Shown here piece after piece: positions 10,957 to 20,767 of a stretch of DNA of 64,000 bases. A program made the position numbers and the translations under genes. A model generated the notes under the pieces. The model was not told the origin of the DNA. It saw nothing but the letters and a program-made list of their open reading frames with translations, and did no database searches. Position 1 is the first letter of the stretch. Each line of letters opens with the position of its first letter. The stretch comes from Daphnia carinata (Eukaryota; Arthropoda; Branchiopoda; Diplostraca; Daphniidae): the NCBI RefSeq assembly GCF_022539665.2, contig NC_081332.1, forward strand, positions 7,034,303 to 7,098,302, written 5' to 3'.

Positions 10957-12265
10957 TTATTCGATGTCTGGTGATTCACCGCTCTGTTCTACTAGTTTTT
11001 CTTCTGGATCAGCCTGAGTTTGTGGATCACTTGAAGGAGGTATCTCTTGTATTTCTTCTTCTTGATGATTTTCATCTTCTTTCTCTGAGACTTCTTCGGT
11101 AATGCTAGGACCTGACACAGCTTCGTGGAATGATTTCATCCGCACTACGTGAACGATGTCTGTTTTCCCTCGGCCCGTTGCCGGTATCACTTCATAGTTT
11201 ACTGGTGTGGTTTGTCTCAACACTTTAAATGGTCCTAGCCAACGGTGAAGAAGTTTTTCTGATTTTCCCACTTTGGCACAGGCTTGTACACCAACACTAA
11301 ATCTCCTTCTTTGAATGTCAATTCTCTATGGCGTGCATCGTAAGTTTCTTTTTGCTTTTGCTGTACACGCTCCATTCTAATTTTCACTTTTTCTTTAGCT
11401 GCTGCTAAGCCTGCTATTAAACGATCTGCATATCCCAATGCTGCTGCTTCTTCTTCCAGCAATGGGTTTGGATCTGCTTCCACCTTCAAATCGATGGGAA
11501 GTCTTGGCTCACGTCCGTAGAGGAGAAAGAATGGTGAATATCCCGTAGACTCTTGTCTGGCTGTGTTGTATGCGAAGCACACGTACTGCAAGGTTTCATC
11601 CCAATCTCGTTGAACACTGCTGACGTACATTGAAAGCATTGCTGCCAATGTATGGTTCATCCTTTCCACTGCTCCATTTGCCTGAGGGTGGTAACTAGAA
11701 GTCGTCTTGTGGTTGGTAAGTAGTTTCTTCACAACAGCTTGAGTTAGATCGGCGATGAAGCACTTTCCTCGATAGGTAATTATTTGTTCTGGAGCCCCAT
11801 GGCGTAGAAAGATTTGTTGAACGAAAAACTCTGCAACGTCGTCTGCCTTTCCAGTGGGCATGGCTTTTAACTCAACCCATTTGGTTAGGTAATCAACTGC
11901 GACTATAATCATTCTGTTTCGTTTTGTGGAGAGCGGGTATGGCCCTAGAAGGTCCATTCCTATTTTTTGAAACGGTCTTTCCACTTTGATGCATTGTAGA
12001 AGTCCTGGAGGATTATCTGGAACTCCTTTTCTGTTCTGACAGTTAACGCAAGTCTGCACATGACGAACTATTTCTAGTGTCATCTTCGGCCAGTAGAAAC
12101 GATCACAATTTTTTTGCAATGTGCGACTGATGCCAAGGTGACCAGAGACAAGTCGTCATGGTATGCGTATAGGATTCTTTCACGATAGTCAACAGGTACG
12201 CATAATCTTCTGTAATTTTTTCCATTCTTTATTGTTTCTTTGTTGACTTTTTCATTGTTCATCAC
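10957..12265 (-). pseudogene. Integrase region of gypsy element 1, frameshifted, catalytic Asp lost
   Basis: Reading on -, the zinc-binding part is split: one frame stops near 12,080 and the main frame restarts with NCDRFYWPKM and CVNCQNRKG. The core has GMDLLGPY (first Asp) and ANGAVERMNHTL (Glu). The second Asp, normally in an IITD motif, is TAT (Tyr) at 11,772-11,774, giving IITYRGKCF. A frameshift near 11,250 separates the core from the C-terminal GPF/Y-type segment (WLGPFKVLRQ), which ends in an acidic tail at 10,957. Loss of the Asp alone would abolish strand transfer. Confidence 0.85.
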
Positions 12266-12316
12266 AAAATTTTTTACTCTTGCTTTTCCACTTTGGATTT
12301 TTTGAATTAGCTGATT

Positions 12317-14145
12317 TCAATTACTGCAGGCTTTTTGCTTGTCTGCTAGGGACTCGTTTTTTTCTTCGGAGAGTGTTGGGTCATCTGTTAGTGCCCCTAT
12401 GACGACACAACGGTCGTCTTCTAGCTCCTCCTTTTTTGGTAATGGATTTCTGGAAACACAATCTGCGTTGTCATGCGTTTTTCCACTGCGATATACAATC
12501 GTGATATCGTATTCTTGTAGCGATAAGCTCCAACGTGCTAGACGGCCTGCTAGGTCTTTTTTGCTCATCAACCACCATAGAGCTTGGTGATCTTGACGAC
12601 TTTCACTTTATAGACCCATAGAAAACATCTAAACTTGGAGAGACACCACACTAATGCAAGACACTCTTTTTCAGTTATGGAATAGTTCCCTTCCGATTTA
12701 GTCAGTAAACGGCTGGCGTATGCGATGGGACGTTCTGCTTCATCTATGCGCTGGGCTAGTACACCTCCTATCCCGTATCCGCAGGCGTCAGGAAAAATTT
12801 CCATCGGCAAGTCGTAGTTGGGATGGGCTAAAACTGGAGCTGAAGTAAGCGCTTTTTTCAGGGTGTTGAAACTGTTAGCCTGATCTTCTCCACACACAAG
12901 CGGAATTTTTTTTTCGTGCGTGACGTGAGTGGGCGAGCAATTGAAGCGATACCTTGGATATGACGTCGACAGTATGAACATAGGCCCAAAAAACTTTTCA
13001 CTCGTTTAACTATGTTCGCTGTTGAATGGCCTTCACTAGGTGATGGGAAGTTTGAGACTGCCTAGTGCTTTTCAGGATCTGGTGCTACACCGTCTTTTGA
13101 AATCAGATGTCCCAAAACTTTTAGAGTGTGTTCTAGGAATAAGTATTTTGACCACTTTAGTTTTTAGTTTCAATCCAGCTTTCACAAGGCAACTCAGCAC
13201 TAAGCGAAGACGTTCCAAGTGTTGTTGGAAAGTTGCTAAGTAAATTATGACGTCATCCAGGTATATCAGACATGTTGTCCAGCGAAGTCCAGCCAAAATA
13301 ATGTCCATGGCTCTCTGAAAAGTGCCTGGGGCATTAGTTAGACCAAACGGAAGAGTGCGAAACTGGTACAATCCATCTGCAATGATGAAGGCTGTCTTCT
13401 GTCTATCACTGCTAACCACTGGAACTTGGTGGTATCCTGCTTGCAAATCCATACTTGAAAAAAATGTAGCTCCTTCTAGCGGACTCAGTGTATCGGCTAT
13501 GCGTGGAAAGGGGTAGGAATCTTTAACTGTTACCGTGTTGAGCTTGTGATAATCTACACAAAAACGCAAAGTTCCGTCTTTCTTCTTCACCAGAACCACT
13601 GGGGAAGACCAAGGGCTGTAAGACGGTTCAATTACTCCTCGACGTAACATTCATTCCACTTAATTTTGAACTACAGCTCTTTCCTTCCAAGCGCTTTTGT
13701 AAGGGAGTTGATGTATTAGGGAAGCTGTTCCGGTATTAATGTCATGTTTGACTACTGCACAGTATCCCAAATCATCTTCATTTAGTGCAAAACAGTGGAT
13801 AAGCTGTTTGAGAATTTTTTGTGTTTCTTCTTTCTCTTCCTTTGTTAGACCCGTTCTAATTCTTCCTTCTAGGTGTTCTAACAATTGCTTTTCATCTTGA
13901 TTCAAATCTTGTTCCTCGAATGAGGTGTCGATCGCTAGCACTTCTTGGCTTGTTTCTATTTCTTTTGTTTCAGGATGTTCTTCTAACGTCTCTAAGGTCA
14001 CTCTTTTTTCTATCCAAATCGTTTTCGGAGACAAGTTGGCAACAGGAATTTTTTCTAAATCTTTTTGTACTAGTGCATGACCAGGCGATAGGCTACTTGT
14101 TGCTAGCAATGACTCCGAGGGTGTCACAATGCAGGAGCCTTCCAT
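12317..14145 (-). pseudogene. Pre-RT linker, reverse transcriptase and RNase H of gypsy element 1
   Basis: On -, 14,145-13,660 is the acidic linker that precedes RT, ending HQLPYKSAWKERAVVQN then a stop. RT proper (13,650-13,072) shows SPWSSPVVLVKKKDG, RFCVDYHKLN, LPFGLTNAPGTFQRAMD and the catalytic CLIYLDDVII. It then shifts frame in the palm/thumb. RNase H follows at 12,981-12,568 (EIFPDACGYGIGGVLAQR, ITEKECLALVW) and 12,571-12,317 ([23 protein letters not shown]). At least three breaks occur. No aspartic-protease D-(S/T)-G motif is readable between gag and this linker. Confidence 0.88.
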
Positions 14146-15422
14146 CTTGCTGGAAACTGTTCTTGAAATTTGCTTGATTGAGTATGCTGGAGTTTACAGA
14201 TGGATTCTCTTTTGAAGTTGTCCCTGATCCAGCGTCCTTTGCGGGGCTTTTATACTGTTCTGATTCAGGATTTCTGAAACAGTTCCGGGCAATGTGCCCT
14301 GCTTTCTTACAGTAAAAGCACTGTGGTTTACCGCTTGTTGTGCGTCCTTTGGGTCTGAATGGCCCTCTTGGTTTCGCTTGCTCTTGACTGCCTTGTTTAA
14401 ACAATTTTTCACAAGTTTCTTGAATTACTTCACGCATCGTCTTTAAAAGATCTGCTTGTTGATCAGGATCGACCACTGAAAGGTTTGGAACTTGTTCAAA
14501 CGAATTTTGGGGCTCTGTCATGGGTTCCTTCCATCCTCTAGCATCTGACATCATCGATGTCTCCGTATAGACTTTTGCCAGTTCTAAGAATTCTTCACAC
14601 GTTTGTGGCTTCTGAGGATAGATTTTTCTAAAAAGTGCTGGTCGAAGGCCTGTAAAAAGATGCTCTAGACGGTGGATTTCCGACATATTCGGATCGACCA
14701 GTCTGCAAAGACTAAGAATTTCGTAGTAGTACCTGGTGGTCGGCTCGTCCACCCCTTGGGTTCTACTTCTGAGTCTAGTTTCTTGAAAAAGACCATAAGA
14801 ATTGGGCTAAAATTCTTTCAAAAATACCGAACGTAGACCGGGAACTGCAGGTCTTGCTTGGTTTTCTCCGGCAGCCGGCTGTGCTGCCACATCTTGCCAG
14901 TCGTTTGGCACTCTTGCAAAGAAGAAGCAATTTCTTGCGGCATCATCCAAGTACATGCAAAAATTATTACGTTTGTCCGCGTCACCCCAACCATTGTGGG
15001 TAGAGATAGTCTCGTAGCGCTCTAACCATTGACGAGCGTCTTCCGTTGGGCTACCTCGAAAAATAGGAGGACTTATAAATTTTCTCCCAGTCGACATGAC
15101 TGTTTCTTGCAATTGTCTTGGAGGTCCGAAAATGTGTTCCTATCGGAGGAACAACCGGGTGCGTGGGTTCTATTAAATCTTGTTCGGAGTCAGAACTTGA
15201 TTCTAACTGACTTGCAGGATTTTCAAACCCTCTCTGGCGAATCGTCTCTGTAGATGACGTCGCTAAATCTTCTCTTGACGTAGAAATTTCAGAATCTTGT
15301 GCCTCGTTAGCTTCTGTGGTCTCGTTACCAGACAGCGCGGTGGGCAGGTCACGAAGCGGGTGCAATCGTCTACTTGGATCCCGGGGGAAACTAGGTAAAC
15401 GTGAGCTATTCTTCTTCTGCAT
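14093..15422 (-). pseudogene. gag of gypsy element 1 with CCHC zinc knuckle, frameshifted
   Basis: Three - strand frames make up gag. The N-terminal acidic part is 15,422-15,051. A capsid-like part (15,112-14,807) has PIFRGSPTEDARQWLERYET. The C-terminal part (14,752-14,093) has HRLEHLFTGLRPALFRKIYP and the zinc knuckle CFYCKKAGHIARNC (C-x2-C-x4-H-x4-C). Frameshifts lie near 15,100 and 14,800. The last frame ends at 14,093, overlapping the pre-RT linker in another phase, where an intact element would encode protease. Confidence 0.85.
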
Positions 15423-15484
15423 CGACTATCTTTAAAGCAGCACTAATTCGTTAACAACGGGTAACGAGCTGCATCTCCACCAAT

Positions 15485-15839
15485 TGTCACACTGGACTGT
15501 AAATGATTTGCATTGAGTTTTAGGAAAGAATACAAAACATAGCAGAAATGAAGAATAACTACTCTTTTACTTAACTGAACACAGGAACGTGAAGAGAACT
15601 TAGGGAATTCCGGGAGAGAACTAACTGAGGGCTAAAAATGTAGGGGCTTTTATACCACCGTGAGGGATATACGCCCCATCTCTAGGGTTGCATGAATTCT
15701 AGGATTTAATTATCTTTTCTATTATCGGCGTGTTGTAGCATCCTTTTTTTCAAGAGAAGCTGTATTGTACGCAATTCAAACGTTGGTTGTCACGTCTTTT
15801 CCGAAATGACAATCACGTCACTATTTTCCCCTCGCGACA
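15485..15839 (-). repeat. 5' LTR of gypsy element 1
   Basis: Pairs with 7,945-8,307 and is followed by the ATAT target duplication. Just inside it, on -, the sequence reads TTGGTGGAGATGCAGC, the expected place of the primer-binding site; the tRNA is not assigned. Confidence 0.9.
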
Positions 15840-16246
15840 ATATTGGCTCGACCCTTCAATCTAAATTGAATTCTTGTAATACGCACGGATCCCTTTCATA
15901 TCTGGAATTGAAGTGTTTAAAAGAATTCTTGACCCTACTGGAACCCTTCAAAATTGTAACAGTCGTTTTCCAGAAGAATACGGAAACCGTAGGACTGGAT
16001 GTTTCATTTTATTTGGATTTGGTAAATGAATGTTCATTGGATCCAAAAATAAATCAAGATGCGAAATTCATAATTTTGTGTAAAAGCATGGCAAAAGAAT
16101 TAAGTATACATCTCACTAAACGATTGAGTTACAGAAGACACTTTGCTTTGTATTGGGTGTGTAACGTTGAAGTCAATAATATGGTATTGTTACTATTTCT
16201 GAAATTTTGTGAACTATTGCAGGATCACTGCTTGGTTCAAGTATAA
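15840..16246 (+). pseudogene. hAT transposase exon, 3' half, downstream of the gypsy insertion
   Basis: From 15,840 the frame of the TRWNS exon continues: IGSTLQSKLNSCN, then ELKCLKEFLTLLEPFKIVTVVFQKN. This matches the hAT pattern of an amphipathic L-x-x-F-L-x-P-F-x-x-x-T segment after TRWNS. It runs on to a stop at 16,244-16,246. A likely intron near 16,150-16,220 (acceptor CTATTGCAG) would join it to a short exon with an acidic tail before TAA near 16,300. Confidence 0.7.
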
Positions 16247-16362
16247 AGGGAACGTGGATAACAGCAGCCGGAGAAGAAGAAGACGTCATTGCTACTACTT
16301 AAGAATTAATTAGTTTGCGCTATAGTGCAGTCTGATAGAAAAACACTTTTATTTTCGGTAGC

Positions 16363-17216
16363 CGGTGAAATAGGACTGAAACGAAATAGGACTGAAAATT
16401 TCCAGTCCTATTTCTACCGGAGAAATAGGACTGACTTTTAAAAACTTTAGGGCCAGTCCTATTTCTCCTTAGAAATAGTTCTATTTCATTTACCTTGTTT
16501 TAAAGGGAACGATGAGCCTCCAATCCGGGCAATGTATTACTTAAGAGCGGCGGCTTATTATCCATTTCCCTTTTTAAAAAACTGATGGTGTTAACTCATT
16601 AGATAAATGGTTCACAAAACTTTTTTTCTTATCCTATTTTAATTTAAATTACAGGAGAACATGAACTATATTGTATTTAATAGAGTTCATTTAACAAACC
16701 ACTATTAGACATACTACAGAAATATTTATTACTTATATCGCACATTATGTTGTCATAACCAACTTTTCCAATTGAACTAATGTTTTACTATTTCATACAT
16801 CTTTCGTTATATACAGCTCTTACATATTCTGATTTTGCTCTAATAATATTTTATTAAATGAACTCTAATAGATTCAAAATAATTCATGTTCCCCAGCAAT
16901 TAAAATTAAAATAGGATAAGAGATAAAACATTTGTGAACTATTTAAATAATGAGTAAACGCCATCGGTTTTTGAAAAAGAGAAATGGATATAAGCCAGCG
17001 CTCTTACGCAATATATTGCTATATAATAATATTGCCTATCGGATTGGAGGCTCATCGTTCCCCTTGGAACAAGATAAATGAAAGAGAACTATTTCTAAGG
17101 AGAAATAGGACTGATGCCATGGAGAAATAGGACTGTCCTAAAAGTTGTTAAAAGTCAGTCCCATTTCTCCCAGTCCTATTTCTCCAGTCCTATTTCGTTT
17201 CAGTCCTATTTCACCG
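16363..17216. mobile_element. Foldback (long inverted repeat) element, about 854 bp
   Basis: The ends are CGGTGAAATAGGACTG.. and ..CAGTCCTATTTCACCG. Inside each end the decamer GAAATAGGAC recurs three or four times in both orientations. The inverted arms continue nearly to the centre: GATGAGCCTCCAATCC at about 16,510 pairs with GGATTGGAGGCTCATC at about 17,041, and CTTATCCTATTTTAATTT pairs with AAATTAAAATAGGATAAG. No coding frame is present. I could not find a convincing target duplication, so exact ends may be off by a few bases. Confidence 0.75.
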
Positions 17217-17360
17217 CCGATCTTATATTCATGCGTCTTATGCACATTTGTGTCTTATGTGAGCTGCTTTATACTGTCGAAATAATTATTTAAAATTTTA
17301 GGTGAAAACGAAGAAGTGAAGGCAATGAAGACAACTCTGGCAATGGTGGTGAAGATGATA

Positions 17361-18312
17361 GGGGAGACCGGACCCATCTTGGACACCGTACCAAGTTGTA
17401 CAGTGCCGCAAAAAATATAAGATGTAATAATAAAAATATAATATTTATAGATTTTGTTTGAAACAGGTTTTTTTAAATAGTGTAAAAGTTTGAGTTTCGT
17501 GTCTTAATTATTTACTGAGTTATTTAATAAACAAAAAAATGAGAAAAAGTTTGTATTTTTTTGGTTCCTTATTGGTGATTTTTTCCTAAGTTATCTTACA
17601 ATTATTTGTTTATAAATAATGGCAGTAAGTAGAGCAGAGATTAATTAATAATATTTGAAAGTAAAAATAGTTTTAGTGATACAACTTTAAACATATCAGT
17701 TTTCCTGCGAAAGCTATTTTTTGGGGCCAAGTTGTACAGACGGCATGGGTGATATTGGACACGAAATAGGCGTGCAATGGAGGAGTTAAGTCAAAGCGTG
17801 AAAGTTTGAAATATTTCAATTTAACGGAACATGTAGAATATAGCTAAAGTTTATTCATATTTTTTATCTAAATTAAAAAAAAAAATTATCGAAATGTGTT
17901 GGCTCCGCCTCCTCCTATGTCTTCCCTATCAGTAAAATAAAAATATTTCAGGTATAACAAAAGTCTTTTATTTCATGTAACATCTTATTAAGACTGCATT
18001 TAAATTGTTCCCTAATTTAATACCAATAAGCTACAATAAAAGTAAAATTTTAAAACAACTCATTCTACCTATTTTGACCCCGTCCAAAGTGGTACAGGTG
18101 TCAGTCCAAAGTCACCCCGGTTCGGTCTAAACTCACCGCAATATATAAATCGTAATAAATACTAAAAAAATTACATTACATTCCTGAAAAAATTTCAGGG
18201 GGTGGAGGAAAAGTAGTAAATTCATTTTTAACAAATTTTGCGAATTTTGCGTAAGTGGGATAGTAAATATTGGGGTAAAACCGAAACTGTCCAAGATGGG
18301 TCCGGTCTCCCC
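17361..18312. mobile_element. MITE with perfect terminal inverted repeats and TA target duplication
   Basis: The ends match as perfect inverted repeats of at least 24 bp, starting GGGGAGACCGGACCCATC. TA flanks both ends (17,359-17,360 and 18,313-18,314), as in Tc1/mariner-type insertion. The interior is ~950 bp, AT-rich and without a transposase frame, so it is non-autonomous. It sits in what was the 3' part of the hAT gene. Confidence 0.85.
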
Positions 18313-18454
18313 TAGATGACGCATACAGCAAATGAAAATCTTTCAGCTACTCCTGTTCATAAGCGAACAAGACAATCCTTCCGACCTTTACTTGCCATCG
18401 TACTCGTTCGCCCTCGAAATTAGTCATGGGGTGTATTGAAAGTGCACGATAAAT

Positions 18455-18703
18455 TTGATAGTTATTTCAAAAAGTCTCGAATTGTCAATAAAAAGGGTCA
18501 ATTTGATCTCCATTTTAGCCCGTGTGAATATTGGAACCTTAACCAACACAGATTCCGAGCCTTACCCCCCAATTGCAAGGGATATTATGGGAATGCCATG
18601 TTCTTCCGCTAATACTAAACGTGCATTTGACACGGTAGTTGACATTTTGTCAACAAAACGAAACAAAGCAAACCCAAATTATTTGACGTACTTGTGTTCA
18701 TAA
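18455..18703 (+). pseudogene. hAT transposase C-terminal dimerisation region
   Basis: The frame ends with YPPIARDIMGMPCSSANTKR, then AFDTVVDILSTKRNKANPNY. This is the hAT C-terminal signature (YP-x-L-A-x-x-x-L-x-I-P-x-S-S-A-x-x-E-R-x-F-S, then a R-x-x-L-x-P segment). The E-R-x-F-S is degraded to KRAFD. It closes the hAT gene that starts near 4.7 kb. No 8-bp duplication or inverted termini of the hAT element were found. Confidence 0.75.
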
Positions 18704-18709
18704 AACGAA

Positions 18710-19740
18710 ATGCTCATCTCTTGGAAACTGTCAATCGCCAAAAAAAAAAACGAATACATCGGATTTGACTTGGATTTGATTTGAATTTTTTTTTTTAATG
18801 AAACGATTTGGATTTCGGCCTTATTTTCAAAGATTTCATTTGAAAACCGATTTTTTCACGTGATTTGATTTGGATCCGATTTGACGGAACTGTTTTTCGA
18901 TGATTTAGTTTTAAGTTTAAAAAACTACTAAATCCAATACGTGCATTTTATCTTGATTAAATCTTATTTTATTTGATAGGATAAGCTTTAGCTAATCCAA
19001 GATGCATTTTCGGAGAAATTGACGTAAATTGTCACTACTGTTACACCAGTATATTCCAGTATTTGAGCACACGCCTAAATACTTTAAAATAAAGAAAAAA
19101 GAAGCAAGTTTGAACCTGGCTTTTATTCTGTTTTAAATTTAAAAATTCAAAGTAAAGAAATAATAGCCTATTTCTTTTTTTAAAACAATTTGAATTGAAA
19201 AATTGATCGAAAAAGTAACATAAAAGAAGTAGTTTGATTGAACTGTATATATTTGATTTTTAAGTTACATTTTAAATTTCCTGTTAAATGAAGTCTAAAA
19301 ATTATTTCGTTACCGTTTAAAAAGCAAAAAAACAATGTCAAACGAACGAAAAGCCAAACGTTTCGGTGCAGTTCTAATGGTTGTTTCTGTTCATAGGCGG
19401 TTGGGTACGTATCTAGGCCCAACCAGTGCCAGGAAAAAACAGTTCAAAAACCCGATTACACTGCTTTGTACCTCGTCTGCCCCACATGTAACTCATTGAA
19501 TTATTTTTAATTCACGTCACTTTGTCGCCATTTTCTTAAGTTTGTGGAAGGTAGTAATGGTTACATTGGTATTTCGAGCCGAAACAAACTACTTTAAAAA
19601 TGCCTTTCAGGGTAGTAACAGATTGGTCTGTTTTCGGCCAGGTCTGTGCGGTTTGACAGGCATGAGATGATCTCTTTCTCCTTGTAATACACAAATAAAA
19701 TCATTATTATCAAGAAAACTATTAGTCTGAAATGAACAAA
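18710..19740. other. AT-rich non-coding stretch with GATTTGATTT-type low complexity
   Basis: Between about 18,755 and 18,910 the word GATTTG(A/G) is repeated many times with drift (a degenerate simple repeat). The rest shows no gene. Confidence 0.45.
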
Positions 19741-19747
19741 TAGCAAT

Positions 19748-19953
19748 GATAGCCCTTGACTAGTGCTATCCATTTTTCTAAATTTTTGCAGAAGAATTTT
19801 CATTTTAATTCAAGTTTCAGAAGGCATGGTATTTTTACTTATGGCTATTAGGTCGAGCGCAAAAACTAAAATAAAATTGTGTTTCAACTTTGTTGTTTAT
19901 AAAGTTTCTTTTACAAATTTTACAGAAATAAATAGCCCTTGATGAGAGCTATC
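19748..19953. repeat. Paired-hairpin motif, diverged copy
   Basis: Two imperfect hairpins, GATAGCCCTTGACTAGTGCT.. at 19,748-19,770 and ATAGCCCTTGATGAGAGCTA.. at 19,932-19,953, lie 184 bases apart. They are the same pair, in the same order, as at 37,781/37,982. Intervening sequence also resembles that region (T-rich, AAAATTGTGTTTCAACTTTG). It is likely a relic of the same DNA-transposon family. Confidence 0.55.
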
Positions 19954-20439
19954 TATTTATCAATATTAGCTATCTTTTATTTCTGTGAAATTTGTGTAAT
20001 TGGAGTTTATAGCTTTTCCGATAATAACAATTTTTATTTGATGCACAACTGAGAGAAGAGGAAAAAAAATGACAAATTTGAAGCTTTTGGTCCTTCGTTT
20101 AGGGCGTCGTTTTTTATTTTTAAACAAGAGAAAGGCAATTGTTAGATTCCTCTTCAGATAAAAAAAGTTGTAGTGTGTTTGGAAACTAAGTCTAGTTATT
20201 TATAACTGAAAGTATTTAAGCTTGCAAAAAAATATCGGGAGGTACTGCCGTGATAGTAATGACAATTTTAAATCTTTTCATGAAAACGCATTGTTACTTA
20301 AAAAACAATATTCTATGAAATGAAAGTTTTATTAAGATGCATTACGTATAAATTAAAACAAAGAATGAATGTAATAATGTGAAGAAGAGATGGCACTGAT
20401 ATTCAGCAACTGCCATGAAGAAAACGACGGCACATATAG

Positions 20440-20663
20440 TGTTGAAATATATGATATATATTCCTTCAAACCTATTATAACCCATCTGGCGATGCTGTAT
20501 TCGTATCCCCTCTTTCTTTGCTCTGCTCTCCCCTTATAATTCAGACGAACTGTATGTGTGTCTAACTACTTGTCTTGTCGACCGCATGTGCGGAGTAAAA
20601 TCTCAAATAAAGAAGTACCAACGAAGTGTCAGCAGTTAAGTAATTTGTTAATTAAACCCAACA
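20440..20663 (+). repeat. 5' LTR of the copia element
   Basis: Holds an AT-rich block with TTATAA words and AATAAA at about 20,606, a likely polyadenylation signal. It ends ..AACCCAACA directly before the primer-binding site. Confidence 0.93.
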
Positions 20664-20677
20664 GGTTATGGGCCCAG
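20664..20677 (+). promoter_or_regulatory. Copia primer-binding site, complementary to the initiator tRNA-Met anticodon arm
   Basis: GGTTATGGGCCCAG starts at the base after the 5' LTR. Its complement, CTGGGCCCATAACC, is the anticodon arm of eukaryotic initiator tRNA-Met. Drosophila copia is known to prime from an internally cleaved half of this tRNA, and the position fits that mode. Confidence 0.85.
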
Positions 20678-20767
20678 GTTTGACTAAGGTATATCTGATT
20701 AAAATAACAAAGCTGCGTATTCAAATCTAACCAAAGCTGCACATCACATTCTTCAACAAAATTAAAG

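Larger units (their letters stand above)
7945..15839 (-). mobile_element. Ty3/gypsy retrotransposon with an env-like gene, coding on -, inserted in a hAT exon
   Basis: The termini are TGTCACACTGG..CCTCGCGACA, with LTRs of 363 bp (7,945-8,307) and 355 bp (15,485-15,839). The target duplication is ATAT (7,941-7,944 and 15,840-15,843). Order on -: 5' LTR, gag with zinc knuckle, a short pre-RT linker, RT, RNase H, integrase, env-like frame, tandem repeats, 3' LTR. An env gene after pol is typical of the errantivirus-like gypsy groups of arthropods (family knowledge). The copy is dead: no protease is readable, several frameshifts are present, and the integrase has lost a catalytic residue. Confidence 0.92.
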
